From a virus, in IMG/VR virus record IMGVR_UViG_3300035158_000251, positions 1-24,447 of that record: 24,447 bases of DNA. One strand, 5' to 3'. Under the pieces are notes generated by a model. That model saw only the letters and a program-made list of their open reading frames with translations, ran no database searches and had not been told where the DNA came from. The stretch's first letter is position 1. Each line of letters starts with the position of its first letter. Both the position numbers and the translations under genes were made by a program. Below are positions 1-6,183 of this stretch, piece by piece.

Positions 1-1
1 G

Positions 2-154
2 ATCATGATTCTCACAACCACTACCTTCCCGACCAAGCTCACAGCTCCACTCTGTCCCGAGACCGCACTCAAGAAGTTCACCAAGACAGAGGCCATCGTT
101 CCCTCGGATGAGTTCATCGAGACCCTCTACATGGCATTCGCGGCAGGAGCTTGA
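2..154 (+). CDS. Hypothetical protein, possibly 5'-truncated
   Basis: An open frame runs in from the window edge and stops at 154. An ATG at position 5 would give a 49-residue protein, but only four bases precede it, so I cannot tell whether this is the true start or the end of a longer gene. The peptide starts with a Thr-rich stretch, has a single Cys and ends in AFAAGA. Codon use resembles its neighbours (CTC, GAG, ACC common). The next small gene starts six bases after the stop, which suggests one transcript. I do not recognise a family. Confidence 0.45.
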   Translation: MMILTTTTFPTKLTAPLCPETALKKFTKTEAIVPSDEFIETLYMAFAAGA

Positions 155-160
155 ACAACC

Positions 161-322
161 ATGAGTCCCTATATCTCGACCACTGACAATGAGACCTGTG
201 GTTGGTGTGACAGGAAGGCACGATTCAAGGGCGTGACAATTCCCTATGGTGTGTACTTTGCATTCTGTCTCGAACACATGAGGGACTTCCTCAAGAAGTT
301 CCCCAACCAAACCACTGTGTAG
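161..322 (+). CDS. Small zinc-finger-like protein (53 aa)
   Basis: A short frame gives 53 residues with a CxxC pair (C13, C16) and a CxxH pair (C36, H39) about 20 residues later. That spacing fits a small treble-clef or zinc-ribbon metal site. The middle is hydrophobic (VYFAF) and the C-terminus basic. Small CxxC proteins are common accessory genes in archaeal viruses, often of unknown function. It follows the previous frame by six bases and ends just where the operator-like element of the next promoter begins (the stop TAG lies within GTAG). Another truncated CxxC protein lies at the far end of the window. The specific role is unknown. Confidence 0.6.
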   Translation: MSPYISTTDNETCGWCDRKARFKGVTIPYGVYFAFCLEHMRDFLKKFPNQTTV

Positions 323-374
323 GCGTCTACAAAACATTTAAATATTAGTTGTGGTATATATTACTTGAGCAAAA
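319..374 (+). promoter_or_regulatory. Accessory-type promoter cassette, copy 1
   Basis: GTAG-gcgt-CTAC (319-330), six bases, TTTAAATA (337-344), then 30 bases to the ATG at 375, with TTGAGCAA just before the start. An archaeal TATA box at this distance puts transcription start around 362-368, so the leader is very short. The same arrangement with identical spacing occurs before the genes at 16711 and 24190. Confidence 0.8.
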
Positions 375-836
375 ATGAACGTTAAAGTCTACTATTATCG
401 GTCAACCGAGGAACACTTCGTTGCAACCTATGGTTACGAGGAAGGCATCAAGCGATACAGGAACATTACTTTTCCCCTCAATGATGAGGTTCATGTCACT
501 GACCTGAGTGACCACGCTCTAGTTGCTGAGTTGGAGATTCCCGACTTCGAGAGTCCCCTTCAGGCAGCTGAGTTCATCTTCATGACATTCAACTCTTGGA
601 CTCAGAATCCCCTATCCGCAGGCTACGGTCTGAAGGATGAATACGGTGGCTCTGACTTCGAGGCTCTGTCTGAAGCTGAGAAAGCATTCAGGAGAGGTCA
701 CAACAGGAACTCCACCAAGGGCAAAGGTGTTGGTCACACTTCAATGAGTATTGGCGACATTGTTGAGATTGATGGCAGGTTCTTCTACTGTGCAAGCATT
801 GGATTCCGCGAGATTCCAATAGCAATCGCAGTATAG
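375..836 (+). CDS. Conserved virus-type hypothetical protein (153 aa)
   Basis: This 153-residue protein has its own promoter and is followed by a T-rich terminator, so it is probably transcribed alone. The C-terminal part, GHTSMSIGDIVEIDGRFFYC followed by ASIGF, resembles a motif I associate with uncharacterised small proteins of phages and plasmids, in which a phrase like 'HTSMSVGDVV-x-DG' precedes the end. The N-terminus is rich in Tyr and looks like an alpha/beta fold. No signal peptide or membrane segment is visible. It starts MNV (ATGAACG), as the other two cassette genes start with ATGAACG. It sits directly before the capsid operon, where portal or terminase would often be, so it looks like an inserted accessory gene. 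Function unknown. Confidence 0.8.
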   Translation: MNVKVYYYRSTEEHFVATYGYEEGIKRYRNITFPLNDEVHVTDLSDHALVAELEIPDFESPLQAAEFIFMTFNSWTQNPLSAGYGLKDEYGGSDFEALSEAEKAFRRGHNRNSTKGKGVGHTSMSIGDIVEIDGRFFYCASIGFREIPIAIAV

Positions 837-844
837 CTCTACTC

Positions 845-875
845 GGGGACTTGTTCCCCACTCTTCTTCTTTTTC
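845..875 (+). terminator. Weak hairpin plus T-rich terminator
   Basis: GGGGA (845-849) can pair with TCCCC (855-859) around a five-base loop, followed by a pyrimidine-rich run ending in TTTTT. T-rich tracts terminate archaeal transcription. It separates the accessory gene from the capsid operon. Confidence 0.55.
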
Positions 876-883
876 GCAGTTAA

Positions 884-891
884 TTTATACT
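884..891 (+). promoter_or_regulatory. TATA box of the capsid operon
   Basis: TTTATACT lies about 69 bases before the ATG at 953. The expected transcription start is near 908-915, leaving a leader of about 40 bases that contains a GAGGCG ribosome-binding sequence. This differs from the leaderless-style accessory promoters. Confidence 0.55.
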
Positions 892-952
892 AAACGAAGC
901 GCAAGTCTTATCTGAGTCTCATGTGATTTGTTCATATCAGAGGCGATTGAAC

Positions 953-2401
953 ATGGCAACCGAGACTATACCAAGCAGACCTCTCACTTTTCTTGCTGAA
1001 ATCACTCATGTGTCCAAGAACGATAAGGACAGACGCATCGTTGCTGGATATGGGTCTCTTGATATCATTGACAGACAAGGGGAACGAATCACGAAGGAAG
1101 CAATGCAGAGAGCTCTCGACAAATTCATGTCGAACCCAGAGTTCGCAAACACTCATGTGATGCATGGCAACCTGGCTGTTGGGAAAGTCATTCCCAAGTA
1201 CAAAGACAGGAACGGAGTGATTTGGGAGACCCGAGTCACTGACACTGGCACATTCATCGTGTCAGAGCTCAGAGACGACATCAAGCGAGCCGAACAAGTC
1301 TGGCAGCTGATTCAGGAAGGGAAGTTGAAGTCCTACTCAGTCGGTGGACTAGCACTCTCACCGAAGGAACAGGTCTGCACAGAGACTGGTCAGTGTCACT
1401 TCGTCATCAACGAGATTGAGATTCATGAGTTCTCATATGTTGACCGACCAGCAGTCAAGGGAGCTGATTTCATAATCGTCAAGTCTGGCGACTCTCTGAC
1501 AGTTACTCCTCAAGAGACCGAGCCTCCGAAATCCATGACCTGCCCTCTCAAAAAGTCTGTTCCAGTGGTCAAGGACACCATTTCTCACCCAGAAATAGTC
1601 GAGACGCTAGAACAAACTTATAAAGAGGCGTCTCCTAAGGAGGAAGTGATTATCATGACAGAAGCAGAAGCAGAAGCAGAAGTCAGTGAGGTCACTGATG
1701 CTCCTGAGCAGGAAGTCAAAGAGGAGCCTGAGGTAGAAGCTGAGGAAGCAGTTGAGGAAGCCGAGAAAGCTGACGCGACTCCTACAATGCTTGAACTGAA
1801 GGCAAAACTTGACATCATCGAGAACAAGCTCGACCAACTACTTCCAGCACCCAAGGAAGAGAAGTTTGACTATCCCCCTGAGGATGTCAAAGCTCTCCAG
1901 GACAAATTTGGTGAGGAAGAGACCCTTCATCTTTTGACAATTCTAGGAGACAACTACACCCGTCTCTTGGACAAGGCTGATGAGGAAGAGACTCCTGAGG
2001 AACCTGAGGCTGAAGCAGAGCCTGAGGCAGAACCAGAAGCTCCAATCGAGGCCGAGACCGTTGAGGAAGAGAAGGTCGATGAACCAGAACCAGAGGTTGA
2101 GGAAGAGGTTGTTGAGGAAGCAACTGAAGCACCCGAGGTTGCTCCAGAGACCGAGTCTGTTGAAGACGAACCTGCTACTGAGAAGTCTGTCCCAGATAAT
2201 CCAGACGAACTCCAAGTCGCGATGGAGGCAAAACTCAAGAAGGTCGATGAAACACTCGACCAGCTTGCAGAATACGCGAAGGTGCAGAAGCGCACTCCTG
2301 GTCCCACGACCAAACCTGAGACTGGTGTCGATGACATCTTCAAGTTTGTGAGTGACAAGTCCCTGAGTGAACTAGATGAGCTTGCACAAAGAGGTGCATA
2401 A
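953..2401 (+). CDS. Prohead protease fused to a scaffold-like C-terminus
   Basis: The N-terminal ~180 residues match the XkdF/S78-type prohead serine protease pattern. H71 lies in MHGN and S129 in KSYSVGG, and these are the likely catalytic His and Ser. The EIEIHEFSYVDRPAVKGADF segment is typical of the family and may supply the third residue. Such enzymes cleave scaffold and capsid protein inside the assembling head. From about residue 235 the protein becomes extremely acidic (Glu/Ala/Pro-rich) with short predicted helices, typical of a scaffold, so one 482-residue gene seems to carry both activities. I chose ATG 953 because GAGGCGA sits seven to eight bases before it. A GTG at 923 would add ten residues without a clear ribosome site. 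The major capsid gene follows within six bases. Confidence 0.88.
   Translation: MATETIPSRPLTFLAEITHVSKNDKDRRIVAGYGSLDIIDRQGERITKEAMQRALDKFMSNPEFANTHVMHGNLAVGKVIPKYKDRNGVIWETRVTDTGTFIVSELRDDIKRAEQVWQLIQEGKLKSYSVGGLALSPKEQVCTETGQCHFVINEIEIHEFSYVDRPAVKGADFIIVKSGDSLTVTPQETEPPKSMTCPLKKSVPVVKDTISHPEIVETLEQTYKEASPKEEVIIMTEAEAEAEVSEVTDAPEQEVKEEPEVEAEEAVEEAEKADATPTMLELKAKLDIIENKLDQLLPAPKEEKFDYPPEDVKALQDKFGEEETLHLLTILGDNYTRLLDKADEEETPEEPEAEAEPEAEPEAPIEAETVEEEKVDEPEPEVEEEVVEEATEAPEVAPETESVEDEPATEKSVPDNPDELQVAMEAKLKKVDETLDQLAEYAKVQKRTPGPTTKPETGVDDIFKFVSDKSLSELDELAQRGA
1655..2401 (+). CDS. Probable nested in-frame scaffold protein (internal start)
   Basis: Inside the protease gene, an in-frame ATG at 1655 is preceded by AAGGAGGAAGTGAT (1637-1650), a strong purine-rich match to the archaeal anti-Shine-Dalgarno end, with about 11 bases between GGAGG and ATG. 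Initiation there would make a 248-residue acidic protein lacking the protease domain: a Glu/Ala/Pro-rich stretch, a helical heptad-like part around LELKAKLDIIENKLDQLL, another acidic linker and a C-terminal helix. This mirrors lambda, where scaffold Nu3 is made from an internal start in protease gene C. The nested product is inferred; only the ribosome site and frame are seen. Confidence 0.6.
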   Translation: MTEAEAEAEVSEVTDAPEQEVKEEPEVEAEEAVEEAEKADATPTMLELKAKLDIIENKLDQLLPAPKEEKFDYPPEDVKALQDKFGEEETLHLLTILGDNYTRLLDKADEEETPEEPEAEAEPEAEPEAPIEAETVEEEKVDEPEPEVEEEVVEEATEAPEVAPETESVEDEPATEKSVPDNPDELQVAMEAKLKKVDETLDQLAEYAKVQKRTPGPTTKPETGVDDIFKFVSDKSLSELDELAQRGA

Positions 2402-2406
2402 ACAAA

Positions 2407-3555
2407 ATGACAGAACCAATCAAATTTCCAAAGCCAAGGAAATTCAACACCATGGAAGAGATGATGAGCCATTGGTATCCATCATCTGTTCTCGAAGAAA
2501 TCCAAAAGGCTGATGACCCACTTCTGTCCTCAGTGGACAACTGGTGGAGCATCATCTATGGTGCGAAGGTGTGGCAACAGCTCAACTATGAGGCTAATCC
2601 CTTCGCGATACTTCCGAAGAAACCCTGGCGTCAGTCAGGTTGGCGAGTCGAGACCGAGAAACCATCCAACGATGGTGGCACTCCACTCTACACTGGTGGT
2701 GTAGCTGAGAACGCTTCCCCATTGACCAGTGACAGTCTCAAACCAGACTGGCTAGAGGTTAGTGCAGGTGTCAAGTCCATTTGGCATCACTTCGAGCTCT
2801 CAGATGTCGCTGAGTTCTACTCAACAGTTGATGACTCAATCTCAGCCAAGGCAGAGATGAGAGAGTCACTTGGCAAGTGGCATGTTGAGGTCATGAACAG
2901 AATGCTCATGCAAGATGTTGGAGATGTTTCCGCACAGGCAACCGACATTGAGTCCATTGACAGAGTTGTGTCAAGCAACGCTGAAGCTGGACTTGTTGAT
3001 GCCAACGATGCAGACATCTATGGCGTTGACCGTGATGCAGCTGCTTCATGGGCAGACTCAGTGGTTACTCACAACAGTGACACAAATCAGCCGCTAACAC
3101 TGAAGCTGATTGACGACACTCTCCAAGCTCTATGGAGCAACGGAGCAAAACCAAAGGTCATCTTGACTGGCTACGACACTCTGATGGAGTGGTCACGACT
3201 ACTCGAAACTCAGAGGAGATTCATGCCAGCACAGAACCTGAAATTCACAAGTTTCAACGGAGTACAGCCAGCGGCTCCAGGAGTCGAGGCAGGATTCGCA
3301 GTGTCTGAATACTTCGGTATTCCTATCATTCCGACTCAATACTGCTTCAATGGTGGAGATGGAATTTCACACATCTACTTCCTAGACACTGACCACCTGT
3401 TCCTCAAAGTGGCTATGCCTACTCAGTACATTGAGCAGTCAGACCCACTCGCGATTGACAGGTTCGGTTCGGTTGGTGGCTTCTACACCATGGCTGAGCT
3501 TATCTGTACGAACTTCAGATTCCAGGGCAAGATTCGTGACCTAGAAGCTGCATAA
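2407..3555 (+). CDS. Major capsid protein, HK97 fold (predicted)
   Basis: A 382-residue protein directly after the protease/scaffold gene, where the major capsid protein normally lies. Length, the mixed alpha/beta pattern, and the middle section (DDTLQALWSNGAKPKVILTG, then YDTLMEWSRL) fit an HK97-fold capsid protein. The segment resembles the spine helix and P-domain of such proteins, and the C-terminal GGFYTMAELICTNFR resembles the final A-domain strand. GAGGTG lies about ten bases upstream of the ATG. Unlike some HK97-type capsid proteins it has no obvious long cleaved delta domain, because the scaffold is carried by the upstream gene. Unlike most of the window, this gene contains almost no GAGACC/GGTCTC. 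Confidence 0.85.
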   Translation: MTEPIKFPKPRKFNTMEEMMSHWYPSSVLEEIQKADDPLLSSVDNWWSIIYGAKVWQQLNYEANPFAILPKKPWRQSGWRVETEKPSNDGGTPLYTGGVAENASPLTSDSLKPDWLEVSAGVKSIWHHFELSDVAEFYSTVDDSISAKAEMRESLGKWHVEVMNRMLMQDVGDVSAQATDIESIDRVVSSNAEAGLVDANDADIYGVDRDAAASWADSVVTHNSDTNQPLTLKLIDDTLQALWSNGAKPKVILTGYDTLMEWSRLLETQRRFMPAQNLKFTSFNGVQPAAPGVEAGFAVSEYFGIPIIPTQYCFNGGDGISHIYFLDTDHLFLKVAMPTQYIEQSDPLAIDRFGSVGGFYTMAELICTNFRFQGKIRDLEAA

Positions 3556-3580
3556 TCCAACTAGCAGGTGATTCAAGAAA

Positions 3581-3847
3581 ATGGCATTCGCATTCACACG
3601 AGATGGAAAGTCCGTAATGGGCAACAAGCGCGTAGCTTGGGGAACATTCACTAATGCTTCAGGCGATACAGGCGGCAACATCGACACTGGACTTGTTCTA
3701 GTCGAGTCGATGTATTTTGCTGGCTCTGGCGCAGGTGCTCTCACAGCTCTCCCATCCGTGAACGAAACCCTACCTGCTAGCGGCGGGGCAATCACAATTG
3801 TCTGTGCCGATGGTGAAGACGGCTACTGGTTTGCAATCGGAAGGTAA
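3581..3847 (+). CDS. Putative head decoration/stabilisation protein
   Basis: An 88-residue, beta-rich, Gly/Ala/Thr-rich protein just downstream of the major capsid gene. It begins MAFAFTRDGKSVMGNKRVAW and resembles small proteins of tailed phages that commonly sit beside the capsid gene and are thought to be capsid-associated. There is no membrane segment. A textbook ribosome site, AGGTGATT, lies about nine bases before the ATG and suggests high expression, as expected for a protein needed in hundreds of copies. It is the last gene before a strong hairpin terminator. The family resemblance comes from memory and the role from position. Confidence 0.65.
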   Translation: MAFAFTRDGKSVMGNKRVAWGTFTNASGDTGGNIDTGLVLVESMYFAGSGAGALTALPSVNETLPASGGAITIVCADGEDGYWFAIGR

Positions 3848-3858
3848 CTTAGGATTCC

Positions 3859-3893
3859 AAGTAGGAAGTCTGCTTCCTACTTTCAGCCTTTTT
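3859..3893 (+). terminator. Strong hairpin terminator after the capsid operon
   Basis: A perfect 10-bp stem (3859-3868 with 3873-3882) with loop TCTG is followed six bases later by TTTTT (3889-3893). This has the form of a bacterial intrinsic terminator. It may stop, or limit, transcription from the highly expressed capsid genes into the next module. Confidence 0.75.
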
Positions 3894-3968
3894 GCCAAAA
3901 CACTATTATCCAGTTGAGACCATGTTCTGTCATGGGATGCACAGGCCGCACGAGTCGGAGAGATTTCC

Positions 3969-4388
3969 ATGGACATCGAAGAAGTTCCTGAAGAACATCG
4001 TAAACACCTTCTGAAGAAGGACAACCCAACCAGAGTGCCCAATGCATCAATCTTTTCCTTATTGTCAGAGATGGAGACCAAGGTCTCTAAGTTCATCTCG
4101 AAGATGCCTGAACGCATGGCAGTGGTTGAGATCAAGCAAGACCAGACCTATCAGTCTCTTTGTGAGCTTGATGAGAAGGTTGACAGGAAGCTTACGGAAC
4201 AAGACGAGAAAATCACAGCAACCAGAGACGACTTCCAAGAGTGCCAGCTCAAAGGGATAGGTCTCAGGTCGGAGAGAGAGACGGAGAACAAGTGGATTAT
4301 GCGAGCAATGGGTCTCGTCATATCACTCTCACTCGTCACCCTCTATCTCTTGTTCGTGCATCTTGGAGTCGAGATTCCAGTTCCATGA
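3969..4388 (+). CDS. Coiled-coil protein with a C-terminal membrane anchor
   Basis: A 139-residue protein: a charged N-terminus, a helical heptad-like region (about residues 30-105, rich in Glu/Lys with regularly spaced Leu/Val), then one hydrophobic helix at about 109-131 (IMRAMGLVISLSLVTLYLLF) and a short tail. The layout resembles XhlA-type or other holin-associated proteins and tail-anchored virus proteins, but I see no diagnostic sequence. GGAGAGAT lies directly before the ATG. It stands alone between the capsid terminator and the next small gene and could be a membrane-associated lysis, egress or virion protein. Function not established. Confidence 0.7.
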   Translation: MDIEEVPEEHRKHLLKKDNPTRVPNASIFSLLSEMETKVSKFISKMPERMAVVEIKQDQTYQSLCELDEKVDRKLTEQDEKITATRDDFQECQLKGIGLRSERETENKWIMRAMGLVISLSLVTLYLLFVHLGVEIPVP

Positions 4389-4399
4389 GACCGTAGTTC

Positions 4400-4406
4400 T
4401 TATATT
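4400..4406 (+). promoter_or_regulatory. TATA box before the small gene at 4440
   Basis: TTATATT lies 40 bases before the ATG at 4440. The predicted start of transcription is about 4425-4430, so the transcript would be nearly leaderless. It may drive the whole 4440-7760 gene run. Confidence 0.5.
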
Positions 4407-4439
4407 GGTGGGTCTCTTAAACAGAGTCAGTGAACTATC

Positions 4440-4601
4440 ATGGCATACGTAGTGAAGACAGATACGGCTCACGACCAAGCAGACATCAAGACAAAGCTCG
4501 AAGCTCTCATTACAGGTTCAACAATCACAACCTATCATGAGTCGGGCGTCATCAAAGATGGGTCTCAGTATCTTGTCTATCTCGTTTATGAAGGCACATG
4601 A
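4440..4601 (+). CDS. Hypothetical small protein (53 aa)
   Basis: A 53-residue acidic protein beginning MAYVVKTDTAHDQADIKTKL and ending in a beta-like QYLVYLVYEGT. No Cys, no membrane segment and no motif I recognise. It follows a TATA-like sequence at the short distance typical of this genome and precedes the large structural gene at 4620 by 18 bases. The pattern (one helix, then two strands) suggests a compact alpha/beta fold. Support comes from codon use, the promoter and the clean gap on both sides. Confidence 0.6.
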   Translation: MAYVVKTDTAHDQADIKTKLEALITGSTITTYHESGVIKDGSQYLVYLVYEGT

Positions 4602-4619
4602 TTTCATGAGGTCTGAATC

Positions 4620-5342
4620 ATGGGAACAATCGACCAGGACTTTACAGTTGATTTGAACGGGGACATCAGGTCAAGCGGACCTGACTATTTCAGAGTCATA
4701 GAACTCCACAGGTTCTTGCAAGACCTAGCTGATGACCAGCAGATGTCTGGCAATGACCTGATTGACATTACTTCTCAGAACCCGAGCACTCGGTCAACGG
4801 ACAACATCATCACCCTCAATGGGAACTACAACATCGATGATGCAACGGCCAAGTGGCTCTATGATGGTTCAGTCACCCAGGATGGTGGAGACACTGTCTA
4901 TGCAGGTCTCGAAGTAGTGGGCAATGTTCCAGGAACGACAGAGCTCCAAATCTTCCAGGATGACTCAGAGATTCCTGAATGGTGGGGAACTGGAATCAAC
5001 ACTGGCGGCGGAGCATTCATCATGAGAACCATGATTAAGATTCGTGGTGGTCTCCATGATGGCACAGAACAGATTGGTGCTCTCATCGATGGTGGAAGGA
5101 TTCGAGTCCAAGCGAGAGAGTTCAATGACACCTATGCAGAGTTCGAGGTCACACTAGGTCTCGGGAACTCCACAGCAGCTATCTTCACTGGAGACGACAT
5201 CTTCAACAACACAGCTCAGGCGACTGTGGCGGCTTGGGATTGCTCCAACACTGAAGGCTACCAGACCATCGACCTTCAGAATGGAAACGGAGCTCAGGAA
5301 CAACCATCGTCAATGAAGTGGGTCTCTCAATCACACAGATAA
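4620..5342 (+). CDS. Tailed-virus structural protein, apparently shortened
   Basis: A 240-residue protein beginning MGTIDQDFTVDLNGDIR and containing RFLQDLADD, a NIITLNGNYNIDD-like segment, GGALIDG-type and RVQAREFNDTYAEFEVTLGL segments. I recall the same order in much longer tailed-phage structural proteins, in which a further large domain follows. Here the frame ends abruptly with KWVSQSHR, while the -1 frame stays open from 5255 and encodes ITQINYFMSMLGKNT, which looks like the expected continuation. The gene may therefore be expressed through a -1 shift or as two pieces, or be frameshifted. It probably belongs to the virion, but the location is unknown. Confidence 0.7.
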   Translation: MGTIDQDFTVDLNGDIRSSGPDYFRVIELHRFLQDLADDQQMSGNDLIDITSQNPSTRSTDNIITLNGNYNIDDATAKWLYDGSVTQDGGDTVYAGLEVVGNVPGTTELQIFQDDSEIPEWWGTGINTGGGAFIMRTMIKIRGGLHDGTEQIGALIDGGRIRVQAREFNDTYAEFEVTLGLGNSTAAIFTGDDIFNNTAQATVAAWDCSNTEGYQTIDLQNGNGAQEQPSSMKWVSQSHR

Positions 5343-5548
5343 ACTACTTCATGTCGATGCTTGGGAAGAACACAGTGGTCGAGTACGACTACGATGCAAA
5401 CAACGACAACACTGGAGCGACCTTCTATCTCTACGAGACTGAAGCAGATGCAACACTCCATGACAAAGCAACAGGTCTCATCGACACGCTCACGATGACA
5501 GCCACTTATCAGGATGGCAGACCTCAAGTGATGAAGGTGGTCGAATGA
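5318..5548 (+). CDS. Downstream piece of the structural protein (overlapping frame)
   Basis: A 76-residue frame in the -1 phase relative to the preceding gene, overlapping it by 25 bases. The first possible start is GTG at 5318, with no well-placed ribosome site. The sequence EYDYDANNDNTGATFYLYET and a following TMTATYQDGRP look like a beta domain seen at the ends of long phage structural proteins. It overlaps the next gene by ATGA, as real genes here do, so it is probably translated by coupling, by frameshifting from the upstream frame, or by GTG initiation. Confidence 0.6.
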   Translation: MGLSITQINYFMSMLGKNTVVEYDYDANNDNTGATFYLYETEADATLHDKATGLIDTLTMTATYQDGRPQVMKVVE

Positions 5549-5724
5549 GCGCAACAGTTCCAATCAAGAGAATCCTCGGAGTTCCCAGGTTTCGAGTCGA
5601 TACTGTCAACAAGCAAGTCCTCGAACTTCCTTATGACATCACACTCGTGACTGGTGTGGCATTCGAGATTACACAGACAATCATTGAGCAGGTGAAGATT
5701 ACAAATGGCAGTCGCTATAAGTGA
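5545..5724 (+). CDS. Small protein ending in an EQ-repeat
   Basis: A 59-residue frame joined to the previous gene by ATGA and overlapping the next by 20 bases. The N-terminus (MSATVPIKRILGVPRFRVDT) is mixed. The C-terminus contains FEITQTIIEQVKI, which matches the repeat making up the whole of the next, overlapping protein in another frame. The two may once have been one gene. No known family. It lies in the structural region between head and connector genes. Confidence 0.5.
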   Translation: MSATVPIKRILGVPRFRVDTVNKQVLELPYDITLVTGVAFEITQTIIEQVKITNGSRYK

Positions 5725-5890
5725 CACAATCATCGAACAGGTGTCCATCACGTTCTCCGTTGTGGAGCAGGTCTCTATCAGCGAGACCATCATCGAGCAA
5801 ATACTTATCTCTGACAGTGAGATCGAGCAAATACTTATCTCTGACAGTGAGATAAACCAAGTGAACATCACCCAGGAGGTTCTGGTCTAA
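5705..5890 (+). CDS. Tandem-repeat small protein (61 aa)
   Basis: Almost the whole 61-residue protein consists of 10- to 12-residue units of the type [TS]-x-I-I-E-Q-[VI]-x-I-[ST]. There are about five, with EQ (once NQ) and alternating hydrophobics in register. Such regular short beta repeats suggest a small beta-solenoid or a fibrous trimer. The last units are an exact 30-bp DNA duplication. It overlaps the preceding small gene by 20 bases and is joined to the next by TAATG. A start at ATG 5705 is the only good choice. Function unknown; possibly a spike or spacer on the capsid or neck. Confidence 0.6.
   Translation: MAVAISDTIIEQVSITFSVVEQVSISETIIEQILISDSEIEQILISDSEINQVNITQEVLV
5792..5851 (+). 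repeat. Two exact 30-bp tandem repeats within a coding region
   Basis: The 30 bases at 5792-5821 are repeated exactly at 5822-5851 and code for ten residues ending in the EQ-repeat phase. A third, degenerate unit follows. Exact identity implies recent duplication, so copy number may vary between relatives. Confidence 0.9.
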
Positions 5891-6183
5891 TGTCAACACG
5901 AAGAGCTTACTATCCTGAACAGACGGTCTCCAGAAGGTTCAACTTCGAGGATGTCAGTGGAACTCTCACTGACCCAGACTCAAGCACATGTGAAGTCTAT
6001 GACCCGACTCACACTTCTCAAGCAACTCCAACACTGACCAAGATTAATGATGGAGTCTTTGAGATGAACTACACTCTTCCAAACAATCCTCAGAAGGGTG
6101 ACTGGATGATAGTGGTCACAGGAACGATAGGCTCTTACAAGGGCATTCAGAAATTCTATTTCGAGGTGGAGTTGTTACCATGA
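5890..6183 (+). CDS. Ig-like beta-sandwich structural protein (97 aa)
   Basis: A 97-residue protein with the strand pattern of a single immunoglobulin-like domain: RRFNFEDVSGTLTDP, then TCEVYDPTHTS, DGVFEMNYTLP, GDWMIVVTGT and KFYFEVELLP. I recall similar single-domain proteins in tailed phages, where a 'DxxGxLxDP' turn and a 'G-x-Y/F-x-Y-x-x-P' strand are typical. It is coupled to its neighbours by TAATG and ATGA. The position just before the connector gene suggests a capsid- or neck-associated role. No signal peptide. Confidence 0.6.
   Translation: MSTRRAYYPEQTVSRRFNFEDVSGTLTDPDSSTCEVYDPTHTSQATPTLTKINDGVFEMNYTLPNNPQKGDWMIVVTGTIGSYKGIQKFYFEVELLP

Noticed and set aside
1887-2472. Several Ser- or Leu-rich frames on both strands in the scaffold region
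   Set aside because: They arise from the repetitive GAG/GAA/CCT/GCT codons of the acidic scaffold.
5792-5851. Tandem 30-bp repeat as a CRISPR array
   Set aside because: No spacers; the units are directly adjacent, in frame, and encode protein repeats.
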